Assembly (NCBI GenBank): GCA_024226555.1
Contig: JAAELO010000666.1
Location: 1-53,208 of the forward strand
Length of the DNA: 53,208 nucleotides
Direction: 5' to 3'
Source: Desulfobacterales bacterium
GTDB lineage: Bacteria; Desulfobacterota; Desulfobacteria; Desulfobacterales; JAAELO01
The position numbers and the translations under genes are program-made. Below are positions 1 to 8,993 of this stretch, in pieces. The notes below the pieces were generated by a model, which was not told the origin of the DNA, did no database searches, and saw only the letters and a program-made list of their open reading frames with translations. How positions within the stretch are numbered: position 1 is the first letter of the stretch; every line of letters begins with the position of its first letter.

Positions 1-129
1 GGGAACCTCTAATAATTAGAATTTTGGATGAAATAGAAGGCATTTCCAAAAATAACGAGCCGATTTTATTACAGTTTATTTTGGAAATAACAAAGGATTT
101 CGCCAAAAGAGCAGTTATTAGAGGTTCCC
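1..129 (+). repeat. MITE-like repeat, copy 1
   Basis: Complete core copy starting at the window edge. Ends are GGGAACCTCTAATAA and TTATTAGAGGTTCCC. Inside, a second inverted pair (TTTCCAAAAATAA near 44-56, TTATTTTGGAAA near 78-89) would fold the element into a nested hairpin. The right flank is TAAA; the left flank is outside the window. Confidence 0.85.
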
Positions 130-130
130 T

Positions 131-154
131 AAAACTAAAGTTTTTATAAACGTT
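131..154 (-). repeat. Copy of a short AT-rich inner repeat
   Basis: Read on the minus strand this begins CAACGTTTATAAAAACTTTA. It resembles the block found inside the longer MITE copies and at 26805-26904. It lies directly after copy 1, so it may be a remnant of a longer copy. Confidence 0.4.
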
Positions 155-203
155 GAATTTCAATAAAAATTATAATCATTAGAGGTCTCGTAGGTAATAA
201 AAA

Positions 204-231
204 AACCACCCTAATAGAAGGTGGTTTTTTT
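204..231 (-). terminator. Rho-independent terminator after the TPR gene
   Basis: AACCACC (204-210) pairs with GGTGGTT (220-226) around a 9-nt loop. A- and T-tracts flank it on both sides, so it could work in either direction. It lies 26 bp beyond the stop of the minus-strand TPR gene. Confidence 0.75.
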
Positions 232-256
232 AGTCTTTTACATACTAAAGATGATA

Positions 257-817
257 TTAATGTCCTTCTTTGTAATGTTTAATAAGCTCTTTTAAGGGCT
301 TTCCATCTGGAGATGTGAAATTTGGATTCATCTTTAAAAGTTCTTCCCAAACCTTAACAGTTCCTTTTAAATCCTCAAAATCATTCGCAAGTATTATGCC
401 TTTGTTGAAGCGTGAAGGTTGATGAGTCGGATATTTTTTCATCACATCAGTGAGTATTTCAATCGCTTTGTTTTTATCTTTTGCTCTTCTATACATAATT
501 GCAAGATCTGTCATTACATTTGGTTGATTGGCATTTATTGATAATGCTTTTTCATAAGCTGTGATAGCTTTTTTATGGAAACTGTTATCGAAGTAAAAGT
601 GTCCGAGCTGAACCAAAAGTTCAACATTTTCAGGGTTATCATTCAATTTTGCAAGTATAGCATTCTCCATACCTTCTATTTTATCATTTTTCTGAGCACT
701 TAAATCTTTAGTGCTTATATATGCGGACAACAAAATTCCTGAGAGAATTCCAATTCCAAATGTTAAAATCAGAGACAGAACAAAAGTTGGTTTTTTTATT
801 GATATAGTATTTTTCAT
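257..817 (-). CDS. Membrane-anchored TPR protein
   Basis: A 186-aa protein with one N-terminal membrane segment (about residues 12-34) and then TPR-type helical repeats (about 50-180). Recognisable TPR signatures include the stretch around ALSINANQPN. The layout resembles the C-terminal part of CcmH/NrfG-type cytochrome c assembly factors, but no other ccm gene is nearby, so a general scaffold or assembly role is all that can be inferred. The start is supported by AGAAGG about 8 bp upstream. It is transcribed as a single gene between two hairpin terminators, away from the cyclic-nucleotide gene on its right. Confidence 0.8.
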   Translation of the reverse strand: MKNTISIKKPTFVLSLILTFGIGILSGILLSAYISTKDLSAQKNDKIEGMENAILAKLNDNPENVELLVQLGHFYFDNSFHKKAITAYEKALSINANQPNVMTDLAIMYRRAKDKNKAIEILTDVMKKYPTHQPSRFNKGIILANDFEDLKGTVKVWEELLKMNPNFTSPDGKPLKELIKHYKEGH

Positions 818-841
818 TTTTCAAACCTTCTAAATATAGAA

Positions 842-877
842 TAAAAAAAGATTTGCTTGATAAATATGCAAATCTTT
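842..877 (-). terminator. Rho-independent terminator after the cNMP-binding gene
   Basis: AAAGATTTGC (847-856) pairs with GCAAATCTTT (868-877). On the minus strand the stem is followed by a T-run at 848-842. It separates the cyclic-nucleotide-binding gene from the TPR gene. Confidence 0.75.
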
Positions 878-905
878 AAGTAGTAAATTATTAAATTTTA
901 ATAAT

Positions 906-1436
906 TTAAGTATATCTTTTCTTTAATTCATCAGCACATGTTTGTTCAATCGTTTTCAATAAACTTCTAATATCTTCAGAGATACTAGGATTTGATTTGA
1001 CATGTTCAGTTGCTGTGAAAATTATAACATCAAGAGCATTTTCCAAAGATTTAATTCTTTTTGATTGATCACTTACTTCATCATGCTTTTGATTCACACT
1101 TCTAAAGCGGTCTATTAATTGTTTAACCAATGCTTTAATAAAAGGTAGAGTTCCATCCAAAGCATTATGGAGAGTGTCTTCATTAACAACAAAGAGCTCA
1201 GAGTCTTCTGCTGCTATTGCATAAGCAGTTCTGGGTTCTCCTGTTATAACAGCCATTTCACCAATAATATCGCCGGATTTTAATGTGCTAAGAACTACCT
1301 TCTCACCATCAATTATTCGATAAATGACAACAACGCCTTTTTTAATTAAAAAAGCACATTTTCCTTCCTGATGTTCTTCGAATATTATATCACCTCTTGA
1401 AAACTCAATAGATGAAAGAACATTTTTGTTTGACAT
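906..1436 (-). CDS. Cyclic-nucleotide-binding domain protein without DNA-binding domain
   Basis: A 176-aa protein. Residues about 5-115 form a CRP-type cyclic-nucleotide-binding beta-roll. The phosphate-binding cassette is well kept: GEMAVITGEPRTA carries the Glu and the Arg-Thr-Ala that bind cyclic phosphate and ribose. After a helical linker the C-terminus (about 120-176) is helical and lacks a winged helix, so it is not a CRP/FNR transcription factor. It probably senses a cyclic nucleotide and passes this on by protein contact. It is a single gene with its own terminator. The start at 1436 has a GGGG element about 8 bp upstream. Confidence 0.85.
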   Translation of the reverse strand: MSNKNVLSSIEFSRGDIIFEEHQEGKCAFLIKKGVVVIYRIIDGEKVVLSTLKSGDIIGEMAVITGEPRTAYAIAAEDSELFVVNEDTLHNALDGTLPFIKALVKQLIDRFRSVNQKHDEVSDQSKRIKSLENALDVIIFTATEHVKSNPSISEDIRSLLKTIEQTCADELKKRYT

Positions 1437-1613
1437 TTACATACCCCGTTTTAAAATTTTTCTGCAAATTATTGTTTCTATTTCACCAGAATCTACAACA
1501 AAAGACAAGAAATTTAAGTTATAATATTGTATTAGGATTTGTTAAAGGCTTTAATGGAAGGGTCTTGATTAAATGAAAAAAATGAAATTATGAAACGAAA
1601 GAATAATGGAATT

Positions 1614-1655
1614 AAAAAAAAAGCGCTAAGAACAAAAATGTTCATTAGCGCTTTT
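1614..1655 (-). terminator. Rho-independent terminator after HU
   Basis: AGCGCTAAGAACA pairs, with a one-base bulge, with TGTTCATTAGCGCT. On the minus strand the stem runs into a long T-tract. It is 21 bp past the HU stop codon. Confidence 0.85.
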
Positions 1656-1675
1656 GTAGTACTTAGATATTCAGA

Positions 1676-1948
1676 TTAAACAGCTTCTCTTAACTGCTTA
1701 CCAGGTCTGAATTTTACAACATTACGTGCTTTAATCTGGATTGGTTTACCAGTTTGAGGATTGCGTCCTTTACGAGCACTTCTTCTCACTTTTACAAAAC
1801 TTCCAAATCCAACTAACGTAACTTTACCATCTTTTTTCTTAAGTGCTTTAGTAACTCCATCAATAAATGAATTAAGAGCTTTAGCAGCAGCTACTTTAGT
1901 AATTCCGGCATCTTTTGCCATTTTATCTACTAATTCTGCCTTTGTCAT
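1676..1948 (-). CDS. hup: HU-family nucleoid DNA-binding protein
   Basis: A 90-aa protein of exactly the usual HU length. It starts MTKAELVDKMAKDAG, has the HU signature GFGSFVKVRRSARKGRNPQT (about 47-66), and keeps the Pro of the DNA-intercalating arm in NPQTGKP. As a homodimer it would bend and compact DNA. The start is firm, with a perfect AGGAGG Shine-Dalgarno sequence a few bases upstream. It is monocistronic with a strong terminator. The neighbouring cyclic-nucleotide gene is on the same strand but separately terminated. Confidence 0.97.
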   Translation of the reverse strand: MTKAELVDKMAKDAGITKVAAAKALNSFIDGVTKALKKKDGKVTLVGFGSFVKVRRSARKGRNPQTGKPIQIKARNVVKFRPGKQLREAV

Positions 1949-1963
1949 AGAAAGATCTCCTCC

Positions 1964-2365
1964 TTTTTTAAATTTATTACAACAATACAGGCTAATCTTA
2001 TGATAACAACAGGTTGAGAGCTTATGTCAACATAAATATACCCACATCGCAGCTTTTGGAGGTAGAAATTTCTAAATTGGGGCTGCTTAATGCTTTAAAA
2101 ACAACAATGGGTTGGTAAGGTTGTACACGAATTAGGTTTTGTATCGGTAATTAAAACAGTATGTTATATACAGTAGTATTGTTGTGTTCTCCGAAATAAA
2201 TATGAAATACCAATCTTATTGGAAGTAAAAAAAAAAAAACATCATTTGGAAAATAAATTAGTATTTAAGGTGCTCATGACAGCTTTTGGACAGTCTTTTT
2301 TACATCAAGAAATCATAATAGAGGAAAATTTGATTAACCATTTATACCTTTTATAAAGGTTATAC
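1964..2365. other. Intergenic region, no gene seen
   Basis: AT-rich spacer between the divergent HU and PEP-binding genes. It holds the HU leader and several homopolymer A-runs. No ORF with a ribosome site, no repeat copy and no RNA motif was found here. Confidence 0.5.
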
Positions 2366-2395
2366 TTGAAATAATCGATCTTACAATATTATAAT
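2366..2395 (+). promoter_or_regulatory. Sigma-70-type promoter candidate
   Basis: TTGAAA (2366-2371) and TATAAT (2390-2395) are separated by 18 bp. They lie about 55 bp before the start of the receiver/PEP-binding gene and match the sigma-70 consensus well. Confidence 0.55.
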
Positions 2396-2449
2396 GATCC
2401 TAATTATAAGGTAATATTAATAACATCATATCTGCCGAAAGGTTACACC

Positions 2450-5398
2450 ATGACCAAACCATCAATAGAAGAAGCACAAAATTCTGTAAAAAAAGATTTC
2501 TCTTTTAAGATTTATTATGAACTTATGAAAGAGAGAGTTGGTGAAATACTTCTCATTTCAAGCCCCTACGATGCTTTTATTGTTGAAGAAGATGGCGGTG
2601 TTGCTGAAAGAATTATCCATGAATATAAAGGACTTAATCTTTCAAGGCCACCAAAAATCACGTGTGTCTCATCGGGAAGGGAAGCACTTGATACTCTGGA
2701 AGAAAGAATGTGTGATCTTGTTATCATAATGCCAAGATTAGATGATATTGATCCTTATTTATTATGCCGTACAATAAAGAGAATGAATCCAGATCTTCCG
2801 ATAATATTTCTATCCCATGATTCAGGGAAACATTTAATAGATGAAAAGCAGGATGGTATTGATAAAAATTATATCTGGAGAGGAAATTCTGACCTTTTAC
2901 TTGCTCTTATAAAAAGTGCTGAAGATAGAATGAATGTTGCAAAAGATACAGAAAAAGCAAAAGTAAGGGTCATAATATTTGTTGAGGATTCACCTTTATA
3001 TAGCTCAACTCTTCTACCTTATTTATATAAAGAACTTGTTAGTCAGACAAGAGCTGTGATGGATGACTCTCTAAATGAAGAGGACAGAATAGTTAGGATG
3101 AGAGCAAGGCCAAAACTTTTACATGCAGAAAATTATGAAGAAGCTATGGAGTTGTTCGATAAATACAGACCATATGTTTCATGCATAATTACAGATGTCA
3201 GGTTTCCTTGCAAAGGTAAAGAGAACGAAAAAGCCGGAATTACACTTACTAAGAAAATTCTAAAAAAAGTTCCGGAACTCCCTGTTCTTATACTAAGTAC
3301 TGAGGAGCAGAACAGAAAAAAAGCTGAGGAGATGTCAGCTGTTTTTATAAATAAAAATTCAACAGCCCTCCATGCAAGAATTAGACACTTCTTTGTAAGC
3401 CATCTAGGATTTGGAGAATTCCTATTCAGGCTTAGCAATGGAAAAATAGTTGGTAGAGCATCAAACTTAAGAGCGCTTGGAAAAATTCTTAGTTCAATAC
3501 CCGAAGAATCTATAACCTACCATGCGAATAGAAATGATTTTTCAACTTGGTTAACAGCAAGGTTTGAAATGAAACTCGCTTCATTACTAAAAAAAGTAAC
3601 AATGGAAGATTTTCCAACAGCAATAGAAGCTAAAGAGTTTCTAACAAACACAATAAAAAATAAACTTATTGAAAGACATAAGGGAGTAGTTGCTGAATTT
3701 GATCAGCATGGTTTTGATACTCATGCTGATTTTATTAAAATAGGTAAAGGTTCATTGGGGGGGAAGGCAAGAGGCCTTGCTTTTATGGCATCGGTTTTAG
3801 AAGAGAATGAAAAAATCCATGAAAAATTTCCTGATGTTCACATAAGAATACCAACTATGATTGTAATAACAACAGAGGGTTTTGATTCATTTGTTGATGA
3901 GAATGGTCTGAAAGATTATAACCCTGAAGGTATGACAGATGAGGAGATAGAAAAGTATTTTTCAGGTTTAAATTTTCCTGACTGGCTCAGAAGTGACCTT
4001 GCAATGTTTCTTGCACAGATTAACTACCCTCTTGCAGTACGATCATCAAGCCTTCTTGAAGATGCACATTTCAGACCCTGTGCGGGAGTATATAAAACAT
4101 ATATGATCCCGAACAGTCATTTTGATCTTAAGATTAGATTATCTCAATTGATTCATGCTGTTAAAATGGTTTATGCCTCTTTGTTTTTAGAAATACCAAG
4201 AGAGCTTGAAAAAAATACTATTTACAGAACAGAAGAAGATAAAATGGCTGTTATTATTCAGCAGTTATCAGGTACGCAGAACAGCGATTTTTTTTACCCT
4301 TCAATTTCAGGTGTTGCACAATCCTATAACTTCTACCCTATATCATATATGAAAGCTGAAGAGGGTATCGCTCATATTGCACTTGGACTTGGACAAACAG
4401 TTGTTGAAGGTGGCACAGCAATACGTTTCTCTCCCAAGTATCCTCAGTTTATACCTCAGTTTTCAAAGGTGGAAGATATTTTAAATAATTCCCAGAAGAA
4501 ATTCTATGCTCTGAAGATGTCAAAATATTCTATGAGTAATGACCCTGAGAAATCCCTTGCAGTACAGAAATTAGATATTGATGATGCACTCGACCATGAA
4601 GCAATTAAACCAATTCTGAGCTCGTACATCCCGCAGGACAATAAGATTAGGGACTCAGTAGTCAAAGGGGGATTTCCAATTATAACATTTGCAAATGTCC
4701 TGAAATACAATAATGTTCCTATACCTGAAATTATTGAAAACATGCTTGAAGTTGGTAGAAAAGGTATGGGTTGCCCTGTTGAAATAGAGTTCGCAGCAAA
4801 TATTAATGAGCAGGTTCCAGAGTTTACACTTCTTCAAATCAGACCTATGGTTGTTTCACAACAAAAAATAGCAATAGATATTACAGATGAGGAGAAAGAA
4901 AATGGCCTTTGCTATTCTGGAAATACAATGGGTAGAGGACAGGTCCAGGAAATACATGATATTGTATATGTTAAATTGTCCGATTTTGATAATGCTCAAA
5001 CAGTTACAATTGCAAAAGAAGTTGGTGAAATAAATAAGAAAATCGATAGTAAATATCTTTTAATTGGTCCAGGAAGATGGGGTACTGCTGACAGGTGGCT
5101 CGGAATTCCTGTGTCATGGGGGAATATATCAAATGTGGGGACAATCGTTGAAACCGCTACCATGGAGTTAAGAGCTGATCCATCTCAGGGCTCTCATTTT
5201 TTTCATAATATTACTTCGCTTGATATTAATTATATGACTGTGTCTCTATCTGGAGATGATTTTATTGACTGGAACTATTTAAATCAATTTGAAGCCACCA
5301 ACGAAAGTAAATATGTTAAACACATACACTTTGATAAACCAGTGATACTAAAAATTGATGGTAAAGATTCTATCGCAGTGATATTGAAACCTGATTGA
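2450..5398 (+). CDS. Receiver-like / PEP-pyruvate-binding fusion protein
   Basis: A 982-aa protein. Residues about 30-160 and 170-320 look like two response-regulator-type domains; the second has an acidic VEDSP and a later TDVRFP. From about residue 425 comes the ATP-grasp PEP/pyruvate-binding domain of PEP synthases and pyruvate phosphate dikinases: KGSLGGKARGLAFMA (about 432-446), LAVRSSSLLEDA (about 528-539), and LLQIRPMV (about 794-801). A distinctive tail has GPGRWGTADRWLGIPVSW (about 873-890). The phosphohistidine swivel domain and the C-terminal TIM barrel of true PEP synthase are absent, so complete PEP synthase chemistry is not expected. A phosphotransfer or regulatory role controlled by receivers is an inference. 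It is monocistronic. Confidence 0.8.
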   Translation: MTKPSIEEAQNSVKKDFSFKIYYELMKERVGEILLISSPYDAFIVEEDGGVAERIIHEYKGLNLSRPPKITCVSSGREALDTLEERMCDLVIIMPRLDDIDPYLLCRTIKRMNPDLPIIFLSHDSGKHLIDEKQDGIDKNYIWRGNSDLLLALIKSAEDRMNVAKDTEKAKVRVIIFVEDSPLYSSTLLPYLYKELVSQTRAVMDDSLNEEDRIVRMRARPKLLHAENYEEAMELFDKYRPYVSCIITDVRFPCKGKENEKAGITLTKKILKKVPELPVLILSTEEQNRKKAEEMSAVFINKNSTALHARIRHFFVSHLGFGEFLFRLSNGKIVGRASNLRALGKILSSIPEESITYHANRNDFSTWLTARFEMKLASLLKKVTMEDFPTAIEAKEFLTNTIKNKLIERHKGVVAEFDQHGFDTHADFIKIGKGSLGGKARGLAFMASVLEENEKIHEKFPDVHIRIPTMIVITTEGFDSFVDENGLKDYNPEGMTDEEIEKYFSGLNFPDWLRSDLAMFLAQINYPLAVRSSSLLEDAHFRPCAGVYKTYMIPNSHFDLKIRLSQLIHAVKMVYASLFLEIPRELEKNTIYRTEEDKMAVIIQQLSGTQNSDFFYPSISGVAQSYNFYPISYMKAEEGIAHIALGLGQTVVEGGTAIRFSPKYPQFIPQFSKVEDILNNSQKKFYALKMSKYSMSNDPEKSLAVQKLDIDDALDHEAIKPILSSYIPQDNKIRDSVVKGGFPIITFANVLKYNNVPIPEIIENMLEVGRKGMGCPVEIEFAANINEQVPEFTLLQIRPMVVSQQKIAIDITDEEKENGLCYSGNTMGRGQVQEIHDIVYVKLSDFDNAQTVTIAKEVGEINKKIDSKYLLIGPGRWGTADRWLGIPVSWGNISNVGTIVETATMELRADPSQGSHFFHNITSLDINYMTVSLSGDDFIDWNYLNQFEATNESKYVKHIHFDKPVILKIDGKDSIAVILKPD

Positions 5399-5550
5399 TT
5401 AGACGTTCTTTATTATTGAAATATAGTTTTTTATATCTCCTTGAAATAAACTACAGGTTCCAAATGTAAATGAATACTCATTCTTTTAATGGAATCCCTG
5501 TATTGTTTTTTACAATTTTCCATACTAACAGCATAATTATATTTTATTAT

Positions 5551-5679
5551 AGGAACCTATAATAATTAAAATTTTGGATGAAATACAAGGCATTTCAAAA
5601 AATAACGAGCCGATTTTATTACAGTTTTTTTTGGAAATAACAAAGTATTTCGCCAAAAGAGAGGTTATTAGAGATTCCC
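5551..5679 (+). repeat. MITE-like repeat, copy 2
   Basis: Complete core copy (AGGAACCTATAATAA to GATTCCC) flanked on both sides by the 4-bp duplication TTAT (5547-5550 and 5680-5683). It sits in the gap between the PEP-binding gene and gdhA. Confidence 0.9.
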
Positions 5680-5683
5680 TTAT

Positions 5684-6003
5684 TATATTTCACTGAAATA
5701 ATTTGATTTTTTTTATTGAATAATTAGCTATTGATATAAATATAAGGTAAAATGTAATCAACTATATCAGAAATAAATCTATAAATAGTTCTATAAAAAA
5801 TTATTATCAAATCATAAAAAGATTAAAATATTGAAAGTCCTTCTGATTCGGTTTCTGTGCTTGTATTCGTTATTTAAGATGCCCTCATATATATTATTTG
5901 TATCATGAAAAATCATGAAAAATATTTGATGTAAAAAAAAAATATTTGGGGGGGAGTAAAATAAAAAAATAAGAATTGATGATTTTTTTTTATTATAAAT
6001 GAC
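5684..6003. other. Intergenic region, no gene seen
   Basis: Very AT-rich upstream region of gdhA with poly-A and a run of seven G (about 5949-5955). No ORF, RNA motif or further repeat was recognised. Confidence 0.45.
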
Positions 6004-6034
6004 TTTACATAACAGTAGTTTATACTGATGTAAA
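6004..6034. promoter_or_regulatory. Hairpin or operator-like palindrome upstream of gdhA
   Basis: TTTACAT (6004-6010) and ATGTAAA (6028-6034) enclose CAGTA (6013-6017) and TACTG (6023-6027). This gives a 12-bp dyad with a 2-nt bulge, about 120 bp before gdhA. It could be an operator for a dimeric regulator or a leader hairpin. There is no T-run to make it a terminator. Confidence 0.35.
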
Positions 6035-6155
6035 AATTTATATTAAAATTTTATGACTACTTTTTTAAATAATTCTTGAATTTCCTGTGAAAAGGAGTAT
6101 CGCTCATATTCAGGGAGATGAAAAATGATTTTTTTAAATCGGAGGCCAAAAAATA

Positions 6156-7508
6156 ATGAGTAAAGAAATGGAAGCTGTCATCCAAAAAGACCCAAATGAA
6201 AGAGAGTTTCATCAGGCAGTCAGTGAGGTGTTAGAGTCTGTTAAGCCGGTTCTTGATAAGAATCAGGAATATAGACATGCGAACATCATCAGTAGAATTA
6301 CTGAACCTGAGAGAGTCATTATGTTCAGGGTACCTTGGGCTGATGACAGAGGAGAAATTCATGTAAACAGAGGATTTCGAATTGAGATGAATAGTGCTAT
6401 AGGTCCTTACAAAGGAGGGCTTCGTTTTCATCCATCTGTAAATCTTTCTATCCTTAAATTTCTCGCCTTTGAACAGGTATTTAAAAATGCTCTTACCACA
6501 CTTCCAATGGGTGGTGGTAAAGGTGGTTCAGATTTCGATCCAAAAGGTAAATCAGATTTGGAAGTAATGCGTTTTTGCCAGAGTTTTATGGCGGAACTAT
6601 TCAGACACATTGGGCACAACACAGATATTCCAGCTGGAGATATTGGTGTTGGTGCAAGAGAGATAGGTTATCTGTTTGGAATGTACAAAAAACTTAAGAA
6701 TGAGTTTACTGGTGTTCTGACTGGAAAGAGTCTTAACTGGGGTGGTAGCCTTATTCGTCCTGAGGCAACAGGCTATGGAGCTGTTTATTTTGCTCAGGAG
6801 ATGTTAAGTACAAGAAAAGAATCTCTTGATGGAAAAACATGTATCGTCTCTGGAAGTGGTAATGTAGCTCAATATGCAACAGAAAAAATAATGGAACTTG
6901 GTGGTAAAGTTGTTACTTTCTCAGATTCATCTGGTTATGTATACGATGAAAAAGGTGTTGATCGGGACAAGCTAAACTACGTTATGCAGCTTAAAAATAT
7001 TAAAAGGGGTAGAATACAAGAGTATGCTGAAAAATATCCCGAAGCTGTTTACACTCCAGTGGATCCAAACCAGGATTTTAATCCACTTTGGAACCACAAA
7101 GCAGATTGTGCTTTTCCAAGTGCAACACAGAACGAAATTAATGAAAATGATGCAGCAAATCTTCTCAAGAATGGTGTGTATGTTGTTAGTGAAGGTGCAA
7201 ATATGCCAACTGTTCCTGAAGGAGTGAATCTGTTTCTTGATAATAAGAATATGCTTTATGCTCCTGGTAAAGCAGCCAACGCAGGTGGTGTTGCTGTTTC
7301 TGGCCTGGAAATGGCGCAGAATAGCATGAGAATCAAATGGTCCAGAGAAGAAGTAGATATGCGACTTAAAGAGATCATGAGAAGCATTCACACATCATGT
7401 GTTGATGCTGCTGAAGAGTACGGAACTCCTGGAAATTACGTAAACGGTGCAAATATTGCTGGTTTCGTAAAAGTTGTTGAGGCTATGATAGATCAGGGAG
7501 TTGTTTAA
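6156..7508 (+). CDS. gdhA: Glutamate dehydrogenase, hexameric type
   Basis: A 450-aa enzyme, the usual length of the small hexameric family. It interconverts glutamate with 2-oxoglutarate and ammonia. Visible motifs are the substrate-binding GPYKGGLRFHPSVN (about 88-101), the catalytic-Lys region LPMGGGKGGSDFDPKG (about 114-129), and the dinucleotide fold around SGSGNVAQYATEK (about 232-244). The family context favours NADP(H), but specificity was not proven from sequence. GGAGG at 6141-6145 supports the start. It has its own terminator just before korDABC, whose product uses 2-oxoglutarate, so the two units are metabolically linked. Confidence 0.95.
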   Translation: MSKEMEAVIQKDPNEREFHQAVSEVLESVKPVLDKNQEYRHANIISRITEPERVIMFRVPWADDRGEIHVNRGFRIEMNSAIGPYKGGLRFHPSVNLSILKFLAFEQVFKNALTTLPMGGGKGGSDFDPKGKSDLEVMRFCQSFMAELFRHIGHNTDIPAGDIGVGAREIGYLFGMYKKLKNEFTGVLTGKSLNWGGSLIRPEATGYGAVYFAQEMLSTRKESLDGKTCIVSGSGNVAQYATEKIMELGGKVVTFSDSSGYVYDEKGVDRDKLNYVMQLKNIKRGRIQEYAEKYPEAVYTPVDPNQDFNPLWNHKADCAFPSATQNEINENDAANLLKNGVYVVSEGANMPTVPEGVNLFLDNKNMLYAPGKAANAGGVAVSGLEMAQNSMRIKWSREEVDMRLKEIMRSIHTSCVDAAEEYGTPGNYVNGANIAGFVKVVEAMIDQGVV

Positions 7509-7517
7509 AATTTTTAT

Positions 7518-7548
7518 CGGAAGCCAGAAATCTGGCTTCCGGTTTATT
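7518..7548 (+). terminator. Terminator after gdhA
   Basis: CGGAAGCCAGA (7518-7528) pairs with TCTGGCTTCCG (7531-7541), followed by GTTTATTT. It is a strong GC-rich stem 10 bp past the stop. Confidence 0.8.
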
Positions 7549-7578
7549 TGAATAATTTAATTGAAAGGTTTTATTTCA

Positions 7579-7845
7579 ATGCCAGCTAAATCAGCTTCAA
7601 AGAAAGTAACAACAAAAAAAGAGATAAAGAAAAAAGAGACAAAGATAAAGACCAAATACGATATATACGTATATAATGATTGGTGTAAAAAGTGTGGAAT
7701 TTGCGAAGCGTTTTGCCCTGTTAAGTGTTTAGGGCATGATGAGATTGGTCAGGTTATTGTTTTGGATGCGGATGCTTGTATCGGTTGTGCACAGTGCGAA
7801 ATAAGGTGTCCCGATTTTGCTATAGAAATTAAAGTCAGGGAGTAA
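7579..7845 (+). CDS. korD: 2-oxoacid:ferredoxin oxidoreductase, delta (ferredoxin) subunit
   Basis: An 88-aa protein with a Lys-rich N-terminus and then two [4Fe-4S] motifs, CKKCGICEAFCPVKC and CIGCAQCEIRCP. These are the C-x2-C-x2-C-x3-C pattern of bacterial ferredoxins. It carries electrons away from the thiamine active site of the complex. The frame also opens with a TTG at 7561, but the ATG at 7579 fits better with an AAAGG element about 11 bp upstream. It is the first gene of a tight korDABC operon. Confidence 0.9.
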   Translation: MPAKSASKKVTTKKEIKKKETKIKTKYDIYVYNDWCKKCGICEAFCPVKCLGHDEIGQVIVLDADACIGCAQCEIRCPDFAIEIKVRE

Positions 7846-7850
7846 AGGAA

Positions 7851-8993
7851 TTGGCTAATAAAGATAAAAAATCAGTGCTTATTCAGGGGAATCAGGCAAT
7901 TGTTGAAGGTGCTATTGCCGCTGGCTGTAATTTTTATGCAGGTTATCCAATAACACCTGCTACAGAAATTGCTGAGATGATGGCTAATAGATTACCTAGA
8001 ATAGGTGGTACTTTCATTCAGATGGAAGATGAAATAGCCAGTATGGGTGCGACTGTTGGTGCTGCACTCAGTGGAGCAAAGGCTCTTACTGCTACAAGTG
8101 GACCAGGTTTTTCACTTAAGCAGGAAATAATTGGTTATGCATGTATAACTGAAGTTCCTTGTGTAATTGTTAATGTGATGAGAGGCGGGCCAAGTACTGG
8201 TCTTCCAACGTGTCCCTCCCAGGGAGATGTTATGCAGGCTAGATGGGGAACCCATGGGGACCACCCAATTATTGTTCTTGCGGTTTCATCTGTTGAAGAT
8301 TCTTTCGATATAACAGTAACAGCTTTTAATATGTCAGAGAAATTCAGAACTCCAGTAATTCTTCTTTCAGATGAAGTTGTCGCACACACAAGAGAAAAAT
8401 TTGAAATCCCGGATCCTGAAGATGTTCAGGTATATAACAGAGTGAAGCCTACTGTTCCACCGGAATGGTATATCCCCTACGAAAACACAGCAAGGGGTGT
8501 TCCTCCAATGGCAAGTTTTGGCGATGGTTATAGATATCATGTAACTGGCTTGGTTCATGACATTCATGGCTTCCCAACTGAAAGAAGAGAAGAAGTAAAA
8601 GCATTTACAGAAAGAATTCACAGAAAAATTTCACATTTTTACAAAGAGATACAGATTGTAAAAAAATATATGACTGAAGATGCCGATGTTAATATCATAG
8701 CATATGGTTCAGTTGCAAGATCAGCAATTCATGCTGCTAAGGAAGCCCGTAAACAAGGTTTTAAAGTAGGCGTGTTGCAACTTGTTACTCTGTTTCCTTT
8801 TCCAAGAAAAGATGTGGAAGAAGTTCTGCGTAGCTCTAAAAGGGTTATTGTTCCGGAAATGAATATGGGGCAAATAGCTCGTGAGGTAAAAAGAGTTAAT
8901 AAGAACTACACCAGAGTAGTTAAGTTAAACAGGTATGATGGCAGCCTAATCAATCCTGACGAGATTTTAAGATTAATACGGGAGGCACTATAA
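7851..8993 (+). CDS. korA: 2-oxoacid:ferredoxin oxidoreductase, alpha subunit
   Basis: A 380-aa alpha subunit with the family pyrimidine-domain signature YAGYPITPATEIAEMMA (about 29-45) and the strand-turn around TSGPGFSLKQE. It pairs with KorB to oxidise a 2-oxoacid, most likely 2-oxoglutarate given gdhA next door, to the acyl-CoA, CO2 and reduced ferredoxin. The start is a TTG at 7851, with GGGAG inside the end of korD at good spacing. KorA versus the branched-chain VorB homologue cannot be decided firmly without alignment. Confidence 0.9.
   Translation: MANKDKKSVLIQGNQAIVEGAIAAGCNFYAGYPITPATEIAEMMANRLPRIGGTFIQMEDEIASMGATVGAALSGAKALTATSGPGFSLKQEIIGYACITEVPCVIVNVMRGGPSTGLPTCPSQGDVMQARWGTHGDHPIIVLAVSSVEDSFDITVTAFNMSEKFRTPVILLSDEVVAHTREKFEIPDPEDVQVYNRVKPTVPPEWYIPYENTARGVPPMASFGDGYRYHVTGLVHDIHGFPTERREEVKAFTERIHRKISHFYKEIQIVKKYMTEDADVNIIAYGSVARSAIHAAKEARKQGFKVGVLQLVTLFPFPRKDVEEVLRSSKRVIVPEMNMGQIAREVKRVNKNYTRVVKLNRYDGSLINPDEILRLIREAL

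Noticed and set aside
906-1436. CRP/FNR transcription regulator
   Set aside because: No helix-turn-helix after the cyclic-nucleotide domain.
2450-5398. Phosphoenolpyruvate synthase (ppsA)
   Set aside because: Phosphohistidine and PEP-barrel domains are absent, and receiver-like domains occupy the N-terminus.
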